Shown piece after piece: positions 14,022-23,637 of a stretch of 35,000 nt of DNA. This stretch comes from Rhodothermales bacterium (GTDB taxonomy: Bacteria; Bacteroidota; Rhodothermia; Rhodothermales; JAHQVL01): contig JAWXAX010000074.1 in the NCBI GenBank assembly GCA_034439735.1, positions 1 to 35,000 on the forward strand, written 5' to 3'. The translations under genes were made by a program, and so were the position numbers. The notes below the pieces were generated by a model. The model searched no databases, was not told the DNA's origin, and worked only from the letters and a program-made list of their open reading frames with translations. Numbering within the stretch: the first letter of the stretch is position 1; each line of letters starts with the position of its first letter.

Positions 14022-16364
14022 TCACTTCACCAGCATCATCCGACGCGTGAACACGTCGGCGCCGGTATCGAGCGTGTAAAGATACAACCCGCTTGCCAGC
14101 GATTCTGCATGAAATGTTGCCCCATGGCGGCCGGCGGGCTGAAGGGCGTCGACGAGTTGGCCTACGGGGCGGCCCAGCAGGTCGTACACGGTCAGGCGGA
14201 CGTGCGCGGCGGATTCTAGTTCATAGCGGATCGTGGTGGTCAGCGTGAAGGGATTGGGGAAATTCTGTTCGAGCGCTGTACGGCGCGGCAACACGTCTTC
14301 GTCTTCATTGGCGACCGGCGCGCCGCCCACCAGGAAGGTCGCGCGGATCGGGATGATCGAACCCTCCAGCGGGAAAGCGCCCTCATCTTCACCCTCGAAC
14401 TGCGTCTCCCAGAGCGCGCCCCATTGGCCGCTGCTGCGGCGCACGAACGATCGGTCTTCGTCCGGATAGGCCGAAGCGCCCACCACCATATAGTTTACGT
14501 CCACTCCCGTCTCGCCATAGCCGATGTAATACGACGCGGGCAGGTCGTCGAGCGCTTCGGCGTCGTCCTCGAGGTCGATCGTGAAGTGGTTCAGCGTCAG
14601 CTGAGCGCCGGTGTAGGCGCGTGGGTCCTCGATTACTTTCGAAAACAACACGTCCCCCGGCGATCCGTCCGGCGCCACGGCCCAGATACGGAGCTCCACG
14701 TCCCGGCCGGCATCCGCGGGAATTCCGGCGCCCGCAAACTGATTCAAGTAGAAAGGCGCGAGGCCTACTTCGAGTAACCGACTGTCCGCCGGCGGGTCGA
14801 ACCGAGTGGCCACGGCCCCACTCGCTCCCGAGCTGAGCGAAAAGAACGTCCCGGATATCGCGGAGCCATCATCGAAGCTCTCGCTCACGATCGACCCCGT
14901 GAGTTCAGTCAACCACGAGGCCGACAGACCGACGCTGACGGTTGACGATAATTCGGGGCGAACATGGGTGGTCTGTACGATGATGCGGTCGAAAGAGCCG
15001 GCAAACAGACGGTTGGTGATCGGTAGAGGCAGGTCCTCGTACGTGTAGGCGCCGTCCTGCGCCTCTTTGATCACTCGCACGAGCATCCGGGAGCGGATCG
15101 TCGCGATCGGGTCGCTCGTGTCGACGGTAAGCACAAAATTCTGAACGTCCGACCATACTTGATACTGCGCGGCCCCCGGGGCGACGCTGAACGTGGTCGG
15201 CGGCGTCGCTTGCACGGATCGCCCGTCGGTGACGGCGGACGGGATGCTGGTGATGCCAACGTAGTCGGGGTGGTCGTACCCGAAATTGGGTAGAATCCTG
15301 GGGAGATTGAGGAGATTGGCCGAGTGGTAGTCCAGCAAAACCTGCGTATAGTTCAACCCCGCTCCTGTCAGCACGGCCTCGTATCCGGTCCGTCCCCTCC
15401 CGGCGTTGCGTGTGATCGACGCTGTTACAGCCGGCCCGAGGCGTTCCGCCAGGTAGGCGGTGTAGAGGCCGGCGCGGCGGTAGTCGTCCAGCACGTTGAC
15501 GCTCTCTTCCCAACTCATTAATCCGATGTTGTACAGGGTCGGGTTCAGCAGATAGGTCATGGGCCGGGGCAGATAGCCGTTGAGTACCTCGGCCCACTCG
15601 GACTGCCCTTCGTTGACGAAGGTGAGCTCGTTCAGATCGTAATTGAAATGGATCAGATGCTGGTGTTCGTGCGCCGCGGTGCTCAATAGCTCCGTGACGG
15701 GGCGCGATGTAAGGCCCGGGCTCGTGTCCAGATAGAGGATATCCTTGTTATTGCCGCCCCCAAACAGCGACAGATCCGAGGAGGTGACATAGCCGGCAAT
15801 ATAGATGTTGCCGTCCGTGGTGCCCTCGGAGATATCGTACAGCAGGATGTCCAGCTGTCCGTCCCCATCCACGTCGGGAGGGGCGCCGAAATAGGCATTG
15901 TTGTTCGCCACGATGCCTTTGGTGGCGTCGATTGAACCCGCCGGCGTCGTCCGAAGCAACGCCTCGTCGAGTACTGCCACGTCGGCATCCGTCACGTGCT
16001 CGAGGGTCAGTTCGCCGGTCTCGACCCAGATGTTGGCGATGTCGCTCGTGGCTTTGAGTTCGAATTCCTTCGTCTCCCAGATCGGGCTCGTTGCCAGATT
16101 CTTGAGCACCCGGAACGAAGTCATCATCCCGACGGCGTACACCCTTGGCGCGGGCTCTGCCCGTTTGCCGGCCGCCTTGTTGGCGTGGAACGCCTCCAGC
16201 GAGCGAACCGCCTCGGGAAGCCGATTCAGCCGATCGGTGACGTGGAGGATGCGCGGCGATTCACGATCGCTTATGGGTGTCTGCGGCGTTTCCTGGGCGA
16301 ACAGCGGGCCGGCGCCGGCTACGGCTAACATCGCGAAACATAATGCGTTCAGGCGAATGGTCAT
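14022..16364 (-). CDS. Secreted M30-like metallopeptidase with T9SS sorting domain
   Basis: A 780-residue exported protein. A signal peptide (LNALCFAMLAVAGAGPLFA) precedes Gln24. Residues 164-173 (DVDGDGQLDI) look like a calcium-binding loop. HEHQH at 232-236 is an HExxH zinc motif, and NEGQSEWAE at 251-259 supplies the probable third ligand Glu; this arrangement resembles hyicolysin-type (M30) peptidases. The middle (about 380-690) is beta-rich. The last 80 residues, from ALEQNFPNPFTLTTTIRYEL, are a type IX secretion type A sorting domain (LTVYDLLGRPV, ASGLYLYTLDTG, MMLVK end). It is probably secreted or anchored on the cell surface and degrades external protein. The start is at ATG 16364, followed by a typical signal peptide. 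Confidence 0.88.
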   Translation of the reverse strand: MTIRLNALCFAMLAVAGAGPLFAQETPQTPISDRESPRILHVTDRLNRLPEAVRSLEAFHANKAAGKRAEPAPRVYAVGMMTSFRVLKNLATSPIWETKEFELKATSDIANIWVETGELTLEHVTDADVAVLDEALLRTTPAGSIDATKGIVANNNAYFGAPPDVDGDGQLDILLYDISEGTTDGNIYIAGYVTSSDLSLFGGGNNKDILYLDTSPGLTSRPVTELLSTAAHEHQHLIHFNYDLNELTFVNEGQSEWAEVLNGYLPRPMTYLLNPTLYNIGLMSWEESVNVLDDYRRAGLYTAYLAERLGPAVTASITRNAGRGRTGYEAVLTGAGLNYTQVLLDYHSANLLNLPRILPNFGYDHPDYVGITSIPSAVTDGRSVQATPPTTFSVAPGAAQYQVWSDVQNFVLTVDTSDPIATIRSRMLVRVIKEAQDGAYTYEDLPLPITNRLFAGSFDRIIVQTTHVRPELSSTVSVGLSASWLTELTGSIVSESFDDGSAISGTFFSLSSGASGAVATRFDPPADSRLLEVGLAPFYLNQFAGAGIPADAGRDVELRIWAVAPDGSPGDVLFSKVIEDPRAYTGAQLTLNHFTIDLEDDAEALDDLPASYYIGYGETGVDVNYMVVGASAYPDEDRSFVRRSSGQWGALWETQFEGEDEGAFPLEGSIIPIRATFLVGGAPVANEDEDVLPRRTALEQNFPNPFTLTTTIRYELESAAHVRLTVYDLLGRPVGQLVDALQPAGRHGATFHAESLASGLYLYTLDTGADVFTRRMMLVK

Positions 16365-16544
16365 GGACGATCTCGGTTCAGCTGCGGAAGCGGGGCGTCG
16401 GGTGGGTGTGGTGCTCGAACAAATTGTATGCCCTCGCGGCCGAAAGGAGGGGCGAGCGAGGTTTATTCAGCGACGAACGGGTCCGAGACGGTGCGGACGG
16501 CACGGGCCGGTGTTATGTTGACCGTACGCCGCTCATCAATACAC

Positions 16545-16898
16545 ATGAAACATAACGTACACCGCAGTATGCCATCAACCACCTACCGGTGCCTTCTTTT
16601 AGGGCTTTTAGCGAGCGTTTTAACGGGTTTTTTCGGTGGATGCGCCGCCCCCCGATCCGCCGCGAGCGAGATCACCGTGGAAGGTGAGGTTACGGCCCGC
16701 GGCCAGGTGCCCTTTGTGGTGCAGGTGCTCGAAACAGACGATCAGAATGCCTACGTCCTGGTCATGGATGAGACCCTGCGCGCGCAATACGTCAATCCCA
16801 CCCGGTTGCGGGCGACCGGGGTGGTGTATGTCGCCGAGTGGAACGGCCGCCCGTTTACGCACCTCAGGGTGACGCGATTGGCGCCGGCGGGCGACTGA
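16545..16898 (+). CDS. Small putative lipoprotein
   Basis: A 117-residue exported protein. The hydrophobic segment CLLLGLLASVLTGFFGGC ends with a Cys in a weak lipobox (FGGC). The mature part is a short beta-rich domain (EITVEGEVTARGQVPFVVQVL, AYVLVMDETLRAQYVN, VVYVAEWNGRPFTHLRVTRL), possibly a small OB-like fold. ATG 16545 is chosen; ATG 16569 is an alternative, and the frame is open to 16428. It is divergent from the M30-like peptidase gene and ends 9 bases from the convergent flippase gene. No named family is recognised. Confidence 0.7.
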   Translation: MKHNVHRSMPSTTYRCLLLGLLASVLTGFFGGCAAPRSAASEITVEGEVTARGQVPFVVQVLETDDQNAYVLVMDETLRAQYVNPTRLRATGVVYVAEWNGRPFTHLRVTRLAPAGD

Positions 16899-16906
16899 CG
16901 CCGCGT

Positions 16907-18454
16907 TTAGGTGCGTCGGGCAGGAGGCATGAATTGACGGAACGACTGTACCGTTACAATCCGCAGGGTGAGAATACCCACCAGGTAGATGCCCAGGAGC
17001 ACAAGCTCCGCCCACCAGTGCTGCACGATGGGCAGGGCTCGCCAGACGCCGTACAGCCCGCCGGCCCAGCCGACCATCAGCGCCACCCCCCGCCAGTCGT
17101 ACGGCACCGGGAAAAAGCGCTGGACGAACACGTACAGCATGATCGCCATCGTCGCGTAGGCGGCGGTGGTGGCCCAGGCGGCGGCGATCATCCCGTACGT
17201 GGGCACCAGGAGGGCGTTCGCGATGAGGGTCAGCGCCCCGCCGGCGAACGTGCAATACACAAAGTAGCGGGTCTTGCGCTCGATATAAGCGCCCGCCGTG
17301 AAATGGTAGTACCAACCTTGAAACAGGTAGGCGAGTAGCGCGATGGGCACCAGGTAAAGCGCCGGCCAGTACATCTCGGGGATCAAGGGGCGTCCGCCTG
17401 CGATCGGTAACGCCACGAAGTCGTCGATCAAAAACGTGATCCCAAGCACCACGAGCAGGCTGAAAGCAGTGAATAGCGAGAAGATGCGCGCGAAAAGCGG
17501 GCGGGCGTCCGGGTCGTCGGCGTGCTGGAGGAAAAAGGGCTGCCAGGCGAAGCGAAACATCTGCGCGATCAACATCATGAACACGCCGAGTTTCCACACG
17601 GCCCCGAAGATGCCGGCCATGTGTTGCCCGTATTCGGCATTGGTCGTGGCGCTGTTGGCGATCAGCGCGCTCAGGTCAAACGTTTTTTCGTAAAGCACCC
17701 GGATCTGGGTCGCATCCATACGGCCGACGAAGATCACATTCACGCGATCGACCAGCGCATAACTCAGCCCGCTGGGGACAAAAGGGAGCCCAAACCAGAC
17801 CAACTCGCGCCAGAGTCCAGGCTGGATGCGAAAGCGGAACAGCTGGAAATACGTCGGGAGCACCATCAGAAACGTGGCGCCGGCAGCAATGAGGTTCGAA
17901 AGAAAGACCGCCTCGATACCCCACCCCAGCCCGATGATCAATACCACATTCAGGCCCACGTTCAACCCGATGTTGACCATCTTCAGGAGCGCGAACCGGC
18001 TCGCCTTGTTCTGAAGCCTGAGTTCCGAAAAGGGGAGGAGGGCGAGCGCGTCCAGTGTCTGGAATCCTATCGCGTAATAAAAGAGATACGCCCACTCCGC
18101 ATCGATCCCGATGATTCCACTGACGAGGCTTCGTAGAAATAGAACGAGCACCGAGAGACCTATCGAGACCACAAAAAGGGACCACGTGGCGGTGCTGAAC
18201 ACCTCGCTGATTCGGGCTCGACCTTCCTTGCCCGAGGCGAATTTCAGATAGGAGGATTCCATCCCATGCTGAAACAGGTGATTGATGATCGTGATCGTCG
18301 TATACATGGTCACCACGACACCGTATTCCCCGGGGGCGAAGAAGGCGACGTAGAGTGGGACCAGCAAAAAATTAATGATGCGGCCCACGATGGTCGAGAT
18401 GCCGTAGACCGCGGTTTCGGACGCAAGGGTGCGGATCCGTAGCGAAAAGCTCAT
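16907..18454 (-). CDS. Wzx-like polysaccharide flippase (MATE/MVF superfamily)
   Basis: A 515-residue integral membrane protein with about 12-14 hydrophobic segments. The start MSFSLRIRTLASETAVYGISTIVGRIINFLLVPLYVAFF is typical of lipopolysaccharide/polysaccharide flippases, as are FAPGEYGVVVTMYT and the central VWFGLPFVPSGLSYALVDRVNVIFVGR. It should move lipid-linked oligosaccharide across the inner membrane. No glycosyltransferases are next to it, so it is not part of a visible polysaccharide cluster. The ATG at 18454 is the first in frame. It faces a long intergenic region that it shares with nrdJ. Confidence 0.88.
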   Translation of the reverse strand: MSFSLRIRTLASETAVYGISTIVGRIINFLLVPLYVAFFAPGEYGVVVTMYTTITIINHLFQHGMESSYLKFASGKEGRARISEVFSTATWSLFVVSIGLSVLVLFLRSLVSGIIGIDAEWAYLFYYAIGFQTLDALALLPFSELRLQNKASRFALLKMVNIGLNVGLNVVLIIGLGWGIEAVFLSNLIAAGATFLMVLPTYFQLFRFRIQPGLWRELVWFGLPFVPSGLSYALVDRVNVIFVGRMDATQIRVLYEKTFDLSALIANSATTNAEYGQHMAGIFGAVWKLGVFMMLIAQMFRFAWQPFFLQHADDPDARPLFARIFSLFTAFSLLVVLGITFLIDDFVALPIAGGRPLIPEMYWPALYLVPIALLAYLFQGWYYHFTAGAYIERKTRYFVYCTFAGGALTLIANALLVPTYGMIAAAWATTAAYATMAIMLYVFVQRFFPVPYDWRGVALMVGWAGGLYGVWRALPIVQHWWAELVLLGIYLVGILTLRIVTVQSFRQFMPPARRT

Positions 18455-19034
18455 GGGGTATGTGGTAACCGGGAGATGCCGGCAAGATAAGGAACGGCTG
18501 ACGCACTTCCGCCAAGCTCGTGCCGGAAGCCGACCGTCCGGCCATTCTCCGAGAACGCCGGCGACTGAAACGACAGGATACCGTTATTGCCATCAATAAT
18601 GGCTTCCGAGGCTGGCCACAAAATCCACAGGTTGTGGATAACGTGTGAGTTGGCGGTGTAGAGACTGTGCGAAAGCCGTGGACGGTTCGTGTACATGTTC
18701 TGTTTTGGAACAAAAATGCTTGTTTTGAATCAATAAGAGGGTTTTATCCGATGAACGAATCAGGCTCGCTTTGTGGAAAAAAAACACTTGCTTTCCGGAT
18801 CCGGGGTCGTTTTATTATATTGACTTTTGTTCAGCGGACACATGCGGTTCGTAGTAAGGGTCGAATAGACCGTTATTCATGTTGGTTGCGGGGTTTTTTC
18901 GACGACCCACGTTTCAAGTCTGCCGGTCGTTGGCTCCCCAGCTAAATGCACGACATTTCTCCGGCATTGACCCGGCATCCCGACAGAATCCACCGCCGCC
19001 GTCCCCAAGCGAATCACCTGAAGTCTGAGCGAAT
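18455..19034. promoter_or_regulatory. Divergent intergenic region before flippase and nrdJ
   Basis: No credible gene in 580 bases. It carries two DnaA-box-like sites facing each other (18623-18641), a third at 18772-18780, and a 6-base-arm inverted repeat TTATTGCCATCAATAA near 18572-18587. A T-rich stretch (TTTTATTATATTG, 18810-18822) is a plausible promoter zone for nrdJ, but no clean -33/-7 or -35/-10 pair can be assigned. No cobalamin riboswitch B12 box and no clear NrdR box are visible. Confidence 0.5.
18622..18641. promoter_or_regulatory. Inverted pair of DnaA-box-like sequences
   Basis: TGTGGATAA at 18633-18641 is the exact complement of the strong DnaA box TTATCCACA. Seven bases of it pair with ATCCACA (18623-18629) around GGT, making a perfect inverted repeat ATCCACAGGTTGTGGAT. 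The left half has two mismatches to the box. A third site, TGTGGAAAA (18772-18780, complement TTTTCCACA), also fits the relaxed consensus. They lie about 395 and 255 bases upstream of the nrdJ start. Confidence 0.5.
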
Positions 19035-22000
19035 ATGTCCGTACGAAAAACGCTGTCATCTACTGCAAGCAACACCCTGTCCGATACCTTTTCTCCCGAA
19101 AAGGGTCTCTCTGTCGCGCGCGTCTTTACGCGCGCCGGCGCGGACCCGTTTGACTCCGTCGTGTTCGAGCACCGCGACGCGACCATCAAGAATCACAAGG
19201 GTGGCATTCTGTTCGAACAGAAGCAGGTCGAATTCCCCGTCTCCTGGAGCCAGCTGGCTACCAATGTGGTCGCCAGTAAGTATTTTTATGGGGACGTAAG
19301 TGCCTCTGGAGAACCGGGCAAAGGCGGCCGCGAACGCTCGCTCAAGCAACTTGTCCATCGCGTCACCCGCACCATTGCGGATTGGGGCGCCGCGCAGGGC
19401 TACTTCGCAACACCGGAAGACGCCGATGCGTTTTATGCGGAATTGACCTGGCTCTGCGTGAACCAGTACGTAGCGTTTAACTCGCCCGTCTGGTTCAACG
19501 TCGGGCTGCATCATCAGTATGGCGTGCGGGACTCGGGGGGCAAAAAGATCTACGCATGGGATGAACAGGCCGGCAAGATCCTCGAAGTCGACCCCTACGA
19601 GCGCCCGCAGGCCTCGGCATGTTTCATCATCTCGGTAGACGACTCTATCGACGATATCTGGCAGTTGATGGGCGAAAGCGCCCGCCTGTTTAAGTATGGC
19701 TCGGGCGTCGGGGCGGACTGGTCTCGCCTCCGCTCCACCCGCGAAAAACTTTCCGGCGGCGGCCAACCCTCCGGCCCGGTCTCCTTCATGCGCGTCCAAG
19801 ACGCCACCGGCGGCACGATCAAAAGCGGCGGCAAAACGCGCCGCGCCGCGATCATGCAAACGCTCAAGGTGTGGCACCCGGATATCCTGGAGTTCGTGAC
19901 CGCCAAGCAGGAGGAAGAGAAAAAAGCCTGGGCCCTCATCGAAGAGGGATATGACGGCTCCTTCAACGGGCCGGCCTATGGCTCCGTAGCCTTCCAGAAC
20001 GTGAACCAGTCTGTGCGCACCACGGATGAGTTCATGCAGGCCGCCATCGACGGCGAGCCCTTTGCGCTCCGCACCGCCCGCGAAGGCACCCCGGTCGAGG
20101 ACATCGACGCACGCGATCTGCTCTACAAGATCGCCGAAGGCACGCACGTCTGCGGCGACCCCGGCATGCAGTACGAGGACACGATCCAGCGCTGGCACAC
20201 GGTCAAGAACTCCGGACCGATCAACAGCAGCAACCCGTGCAGCGAGTACATGCACCTCGATAACTCGGCGTGCAACCTGGCCTCGCTCAACCTGCGCAAG
20301 TTCCAGAACGAAGACGGTAGCTTCGACGTGGCGCGCTTCCGCGCCGCCACCCGGGTAACCATCACGGCCATGGAAATCCTGGTCGACAACGCCGGTTACC
20401 CGTCTGCCCTCATCGCCAAAAACTCGCACGATTACCGCCCCCTCGGCCTCGGCTACGCCAATCTCGGCGCCCTGCTCATGGCCATGGGCCTCCCGTACAA
20501 CAGCGACGAAGGCCGCGCGGTCGCCGGCGCCATCACGGCCATCGAACACGGCGAAGCCTACGCCCGAAGCGCGGAAATCGCCGGCAACCCGAAAATCGGC
20601 CCCTTCGCCGGGTATACAAAAAACCGCGAGCCCATGCTCGAGGTCATGCGCATGCACCGCGATGCGGTGGCGGACATCCACCCGAGCTGCCCGCCCTACC
20701 TCCTCGCCGCCGCTCGCGAAACACTGGACCGCTGCTATAGCCTCGGTGAAACGCACGGCTACCGCAACGCGCAGGCGACCGTCCTCGCCCCCACGGGTAC
20801 CATCGCGTTTATGATGGATTGTGATACGACGGGCATCGAGCCGGATATCGCGCTCGTTAAATACAAGCTGCTCGCCGGCAAAGGCGACGGCATGCTCAAA
20901 ATCGTCAACCAGACGGTTCGCACCGCGCTCCATCGCCTGGGCTACTCGGCACTGGAATGTGATGGCATTCTCGCGTACGTCGAGAAAAACGATACGATCG
21001 AAGGCGCCCCGGGCCTGAAAACCGAGCACCTGCCGGTGTTCGACTGCGCCTTCAAGCCGTTCAACGGCAAGCGCTTTATCCATCACGAGGGACACATCAA
21101 GATGATGGCCGCCTGCCAGCCGTTTATCTCGGGCGCCATCAGCAAGACGGTCAACCTCCCCGAGGAGAGCACCATCGAGGACATCATGGATGCGTACGTC
21201 GAAGGCTGGAAACTCGGCCTGAAGGCGGTCGCCATCTACCGCGAGAACTCGAAACGGAGCCAGCCGCTGTCCACTTCGAAAGGGGGCAACACAAAAGGGA
21301 AAGAAGTCGCCGGCACCTCGGGCGACGGCGCCATGCGGGCCCCGGAAATCGTCGAACGCATCGTCGAAAAGGAAAAGGTCGTCTATAAGCCCATCCGCAA
21401 ACGCCTTCCCGACGAGCGTCCCTCGGTAACACACAAATTCTCGATCGCCGGCCACGAAGGCTACCTGCATGTCGGACTCTACCCGGATACTCACATGCCG
21501 GGAGAGATCTTCATCACCATGGCCAAACAGGGCTCGACGATTTCGGGCCTCATGGACGCCTTTGCGACCGCGATCTCAATCGCGCTCCAATACGGCGTAC
21601 CCCTGGAAGATCTCTGCACCAAGTTCAGCCACACGCGCTTCGAGCCGAGCGGCTTTACGAACAACCGGCAGATCCCGATCGCGAAGTCGATCATGGACTA
21701 CATCTTCCGCTACCTGGCTATCAAGTTCCTGGGGACCGTCCGCGAAGAGGAGTCCTACATGAACCCGATGCGCGCCGTCGCCGATGAAGTGCATCGCAAC
21801 GGCCCGGCGGAGGATGAAACGCAGATGGCGCTCGAATTCGACGAGCCAGACCCGCTCGTCGGTCGCACCGTGGAAGCGTTCCTGAACGACCACGCCGCGC
21901 AACAACCCACTTATACGCAGCAAGGCACCTTCCAGAACCAGGAAGATGCTCCCCCGTGTGCGGTGTGCGGTACCATCACCGTGCGCGCCGGCGCTTGCTA

Positions 22001-22040
22001 CTCATGCCCCTCGTGCGGGGCATCTACCGGATGTGGATGA
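19035..22040 (+). CDS. nrdJ: Adenosylcobalamin-dependent ribonucleoside-diphosphate reductase (class II)
   Basis: A 1001-residue class II ribonucleotide reductase making deoxyribonucleotides with coenzyme B12 and no oxygen need. Visible features are WLCVNQYVAFNSPVWFNVG; ASACFIISVDDSIDDI; the FKYGSGVGADWSRLRS active-site loop; NPCSEYMHLDNSACNLASLN near residue 400; and ATVLAPTGTIAFMMDCDTTG. The C-terminus has a Cys-rich module (CAVCGT, CYSCPSCGASTGCG) which in relatives shuttles electrons to the active site. A charged linker at about 740-795 separates it from the core. ATG 19035 is the only fitting start. A strong hairpin terminator follows (22074-22115), so it is probably transcribed alone. 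Confidence 0.96.
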   Translation: MSVRKTLSSTASNTLSDTFSPEKGLSVARVFTRAGADPFDSVVFEHRDATIKNHKGGILFEQKQVEFPVSWSQLATNVVASKYFYGDVSASGEPGKGGRERSLKQLVHRVTRTIADWGAAQGYFATPEDADAFYAELTWLCVNQYVAFNSPVWFNVGLHHQYGVRDSGGKKIYAWDEQAGKILEVDPYERPQASACFIISVDDSIDDIWQLMGESARLFKYGSGVGADWSRLRSTREKLSGGGQPSGPVSFMRVQDATGGTIKSGGKTRRAAIMQTLKVWHPDILEFVTAKQEEEKKAWALIEEGYDGSFNGPAYGSVAFQNVNQSVRTTDEFMQAAIDGEPFALRTAREGTPVEDIDARDLLYKIAEGTHVCGDPGMQYEDTIQRWHTVKNSGPINSSNPCSEYMHLDNSACNLASLNLRKFQNEDGSFDVARFRAATRVTITAMEILVDNAGYPSALIAKNSHDYRPLGLGYANLGALLMAMGLPYNSDEGRAVAGAITAIEHGEAYARSAEIAGNPKIGPFAGYTKNREPMLEVMRMHRDAVADIHPSCPPYLLAAARETLDRCYSLGETHGYRNAQATVLAPTGTIAFMMDCDTTGIEPDIALVKYKLLAGKGDGMLKIVNQTVRTALHRLGYSALECDGILAYVEKNDTIEGAPGLKTEHLPVFDCAFKPFNGKRFIHHEGHIKMMAACQPFISGAISKTVNLPEESTIEDIMDAYVEGWKLGLKAVAIYRENSKRSQPLSTSKGGNTKGKEVAGTSGDGAMRAPEIVERIVEKEKVVYKPIRKRLPDERPSVTHKFSIAGHEGYLHVGLYPDTHMPGEIFITMAKQGSTISGLMDAFATAISIALQYGVPLEDLCTKFSHTRFEPSGFTNNRQIPIAKSIMDYIFRYLAIKFLGTVREEESYMNPMRAVADEVHRNGPAEDETQMALEFDEPDPLVGRTVEAFLNDHAAQQPTYTQQGTFQNQEDAPPCAVCGTITVRAGACYSCPSCGASTGCG

Positions 22041-22073
22041 GGACACGTGTGAGTTGATCGCAGGGTAGGAATT

Positions 22074-22115
22074 CGCCCGGTCTCCTTGTGGTGGGGAGGC
22101 CGGGCGTTTCCTTTT
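22074..22115 (+). terminator. Rho-independent terminator after nrdJ
   Basis: CGCCCGGTCTCC (22074-22085) pairs with GGAGGCCGGGCG (22095-22106) over 12 positions with one G-T wobble, around a 9-base loop. TTTCCTTTT follows directly. It begins 34 bases after the nrdJ stop. Confidence 0.9.
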
Positions 22116-22184
22116 GTAGGCGGCCTCATTACGACTTACGATTGCGTCGCAGAAGGTCGATACACATCGACGTAGTGACCCTCT

Positions 22185-23588
22185 GTGTGCCAGGAGATAG
22201 AGTCCGGAGGTGGCAGCATCATACTTGAATCTTGTTGGGTCGACATCATAATCTCCATCTTTTCTGACAGAGCCAGGCGCGCATCACAGGAATTGGCGAG
22301 TACTCGCGGGCAAATCGAGGCGATGAATAGGTCACTGGCCGTGATCGAGTTTTCTCTCGACGGGACGATAACGTCCGCAAACGACAACTTCCTCAAGACG
22401 ATGGGCAACGGACTGGAAGAAATACGTGGAAAACGCCATCGAATCTTCGTGGAGGAAGCATTCGCCAGGAGTAACGACTACACACGGTTCTAGGAGAAAC
22501 TGGGCCGAGGAGAGTTTCATGCCGGCGAGTTCAAGCGCATCACCCGCGACGGGCGCGTAATCTGGCTTCACGCTACCTACAACCCGATCATGGGCCAGGA
22601 CGGCCGGCCCTTGAAGGTCGTCAAATTCGCGCAAGACATCACCGAGCAGGTCGCCCAGATGAACCTGCGTCAGGAAGTGACGAATATGCTGGGCATGATC
22701 GAGTCCATCGCGCAGGCCTCGCAAGGGATCTCGGCGTCAACTACACAGCTCGCGGCATCGGCGCAGGAACAGAGCTTGCAGAGCCAGGAGGTGGCTGTTG
22801 CCGTCGAGGAAATGGCGTGCACGATCGTCGACAACGCCAAAACGAGCACCCGCGCCTCGGACGTCGCCGCCGAAAATGGCGAGGCCGCCCGACAGGGGGC
22901 ACAAGTAGTTACACAGACGATAGAGAAGATCCGCGAAATTGCAAGCATGGTGGGTGCAACCTCGACCATCGTCGAACAACTGGGGGTATCAAGCCAGCAA
23001 ATCGGCGAAATCGTCCAGGTGATCGATGAAATCGCCAATCAGACAAACCTGCTGGCGCTGAATGCAGCCATTGAGGCAGCCCGCACCGGCGAACAGGGAA
23101 GAGGCTTCGTCGTCGTCGCCGACGAAGTGCGCAAACTGGCGAAACGCACCTCGGGCGCGACCAAACAAATCGAGGGCATGATCCAGTCCATCCAGGTGCA
23201 GAACCGGAGCGCGGTTGAATCCATGCAGAAAGGAAAAAAAGAGGTCGAGACCGGCATCGCCCTCGCCGATAAGGCCGGCACGGCCTTGAAGCAGATTGTC
23301 ACGGGAGCGGGCGAGACGGTAGATATGATCGCACAGATTGCGGCCGCCTCCGAGGAGCAGTCCACCACCAGCGGCCAGATTGCCCGCTCAGTCGACGTGA
23401 TCTCCTCGGTATCCGGCGAGTCCGCCCAAGCGGTCAGCAAGATCGCTTCCTCTACCTCCGACCTCACCCAACTCACCGAGCAGTTGCGGCTACAAGTGCT
23501 TCGACTTGACAAAGGGAGAAGAGAGGCCGGCAGTACGCGTACGTCGCCGGCTACGCCGAGGAAAAACGAGGGCTATCTGGTCAATTAA
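22185..23588 (+). pseudogene. PAS-MCP chemoreceptor interrupted by in-frame TAG
   Basis: Read through the TAG at 22491-22493, this frame encodes a soluble PAS-methyl-accepting chemotaxis protein. The PAS domain starts MNRSLAVIEFSLDGTITSAN (ATG 22321, GAGG upstream), goes on with EEIRGKRHRIFVEEAFARS and DYTRF, then the stop, then [36 protein letters not shown] and [13 protein letters not shown]. The signalling hairpin tip is intact ([38 protein letters not shown]). Relatives have Trp where the stop falls (FWxxL), so TGG to TAG explains it. Without readthrough, two products remain: a PAS half (stop 22493) and an MCP half that could start at ATG 22590. Bases 22179-22320 are open but do not look conserved. 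Calling it a pseudogene is an inference; suppression or a split gene is possible. Confidence 0.75.
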
Positions 23589-23637
23589 GGGCGATGCGCG
23601 GTGCGAGCGAAAGGGCGGGGTACGGATATCGTGCCGG

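Noticed and set aside
18667-18945. 92-codon forward frame upstream of nrdJ
   Set aside because: No ribosome-binding site, odd composition, and it covers the DnaA-like site and AT-rich promoter zone.
18455-19034. Cobalamin riboswitch or NrdR box upstream of the B12-dependent reductase
   Set aside because: Looked for the B12-box core and for paired NrdR boxes; neither could be found by eye. B12-dependent enzymes are also not normally repressed by this riboswitch.
19056-21494. 812-codon open frame on the reverse strand within nrdJ
   Set aside because: It is exactly antisense to a secure gene, and its length follows from GC-rich codon use; the translation is Ala/Arg/Asp/Gly-rich and matches nothing recognisable.
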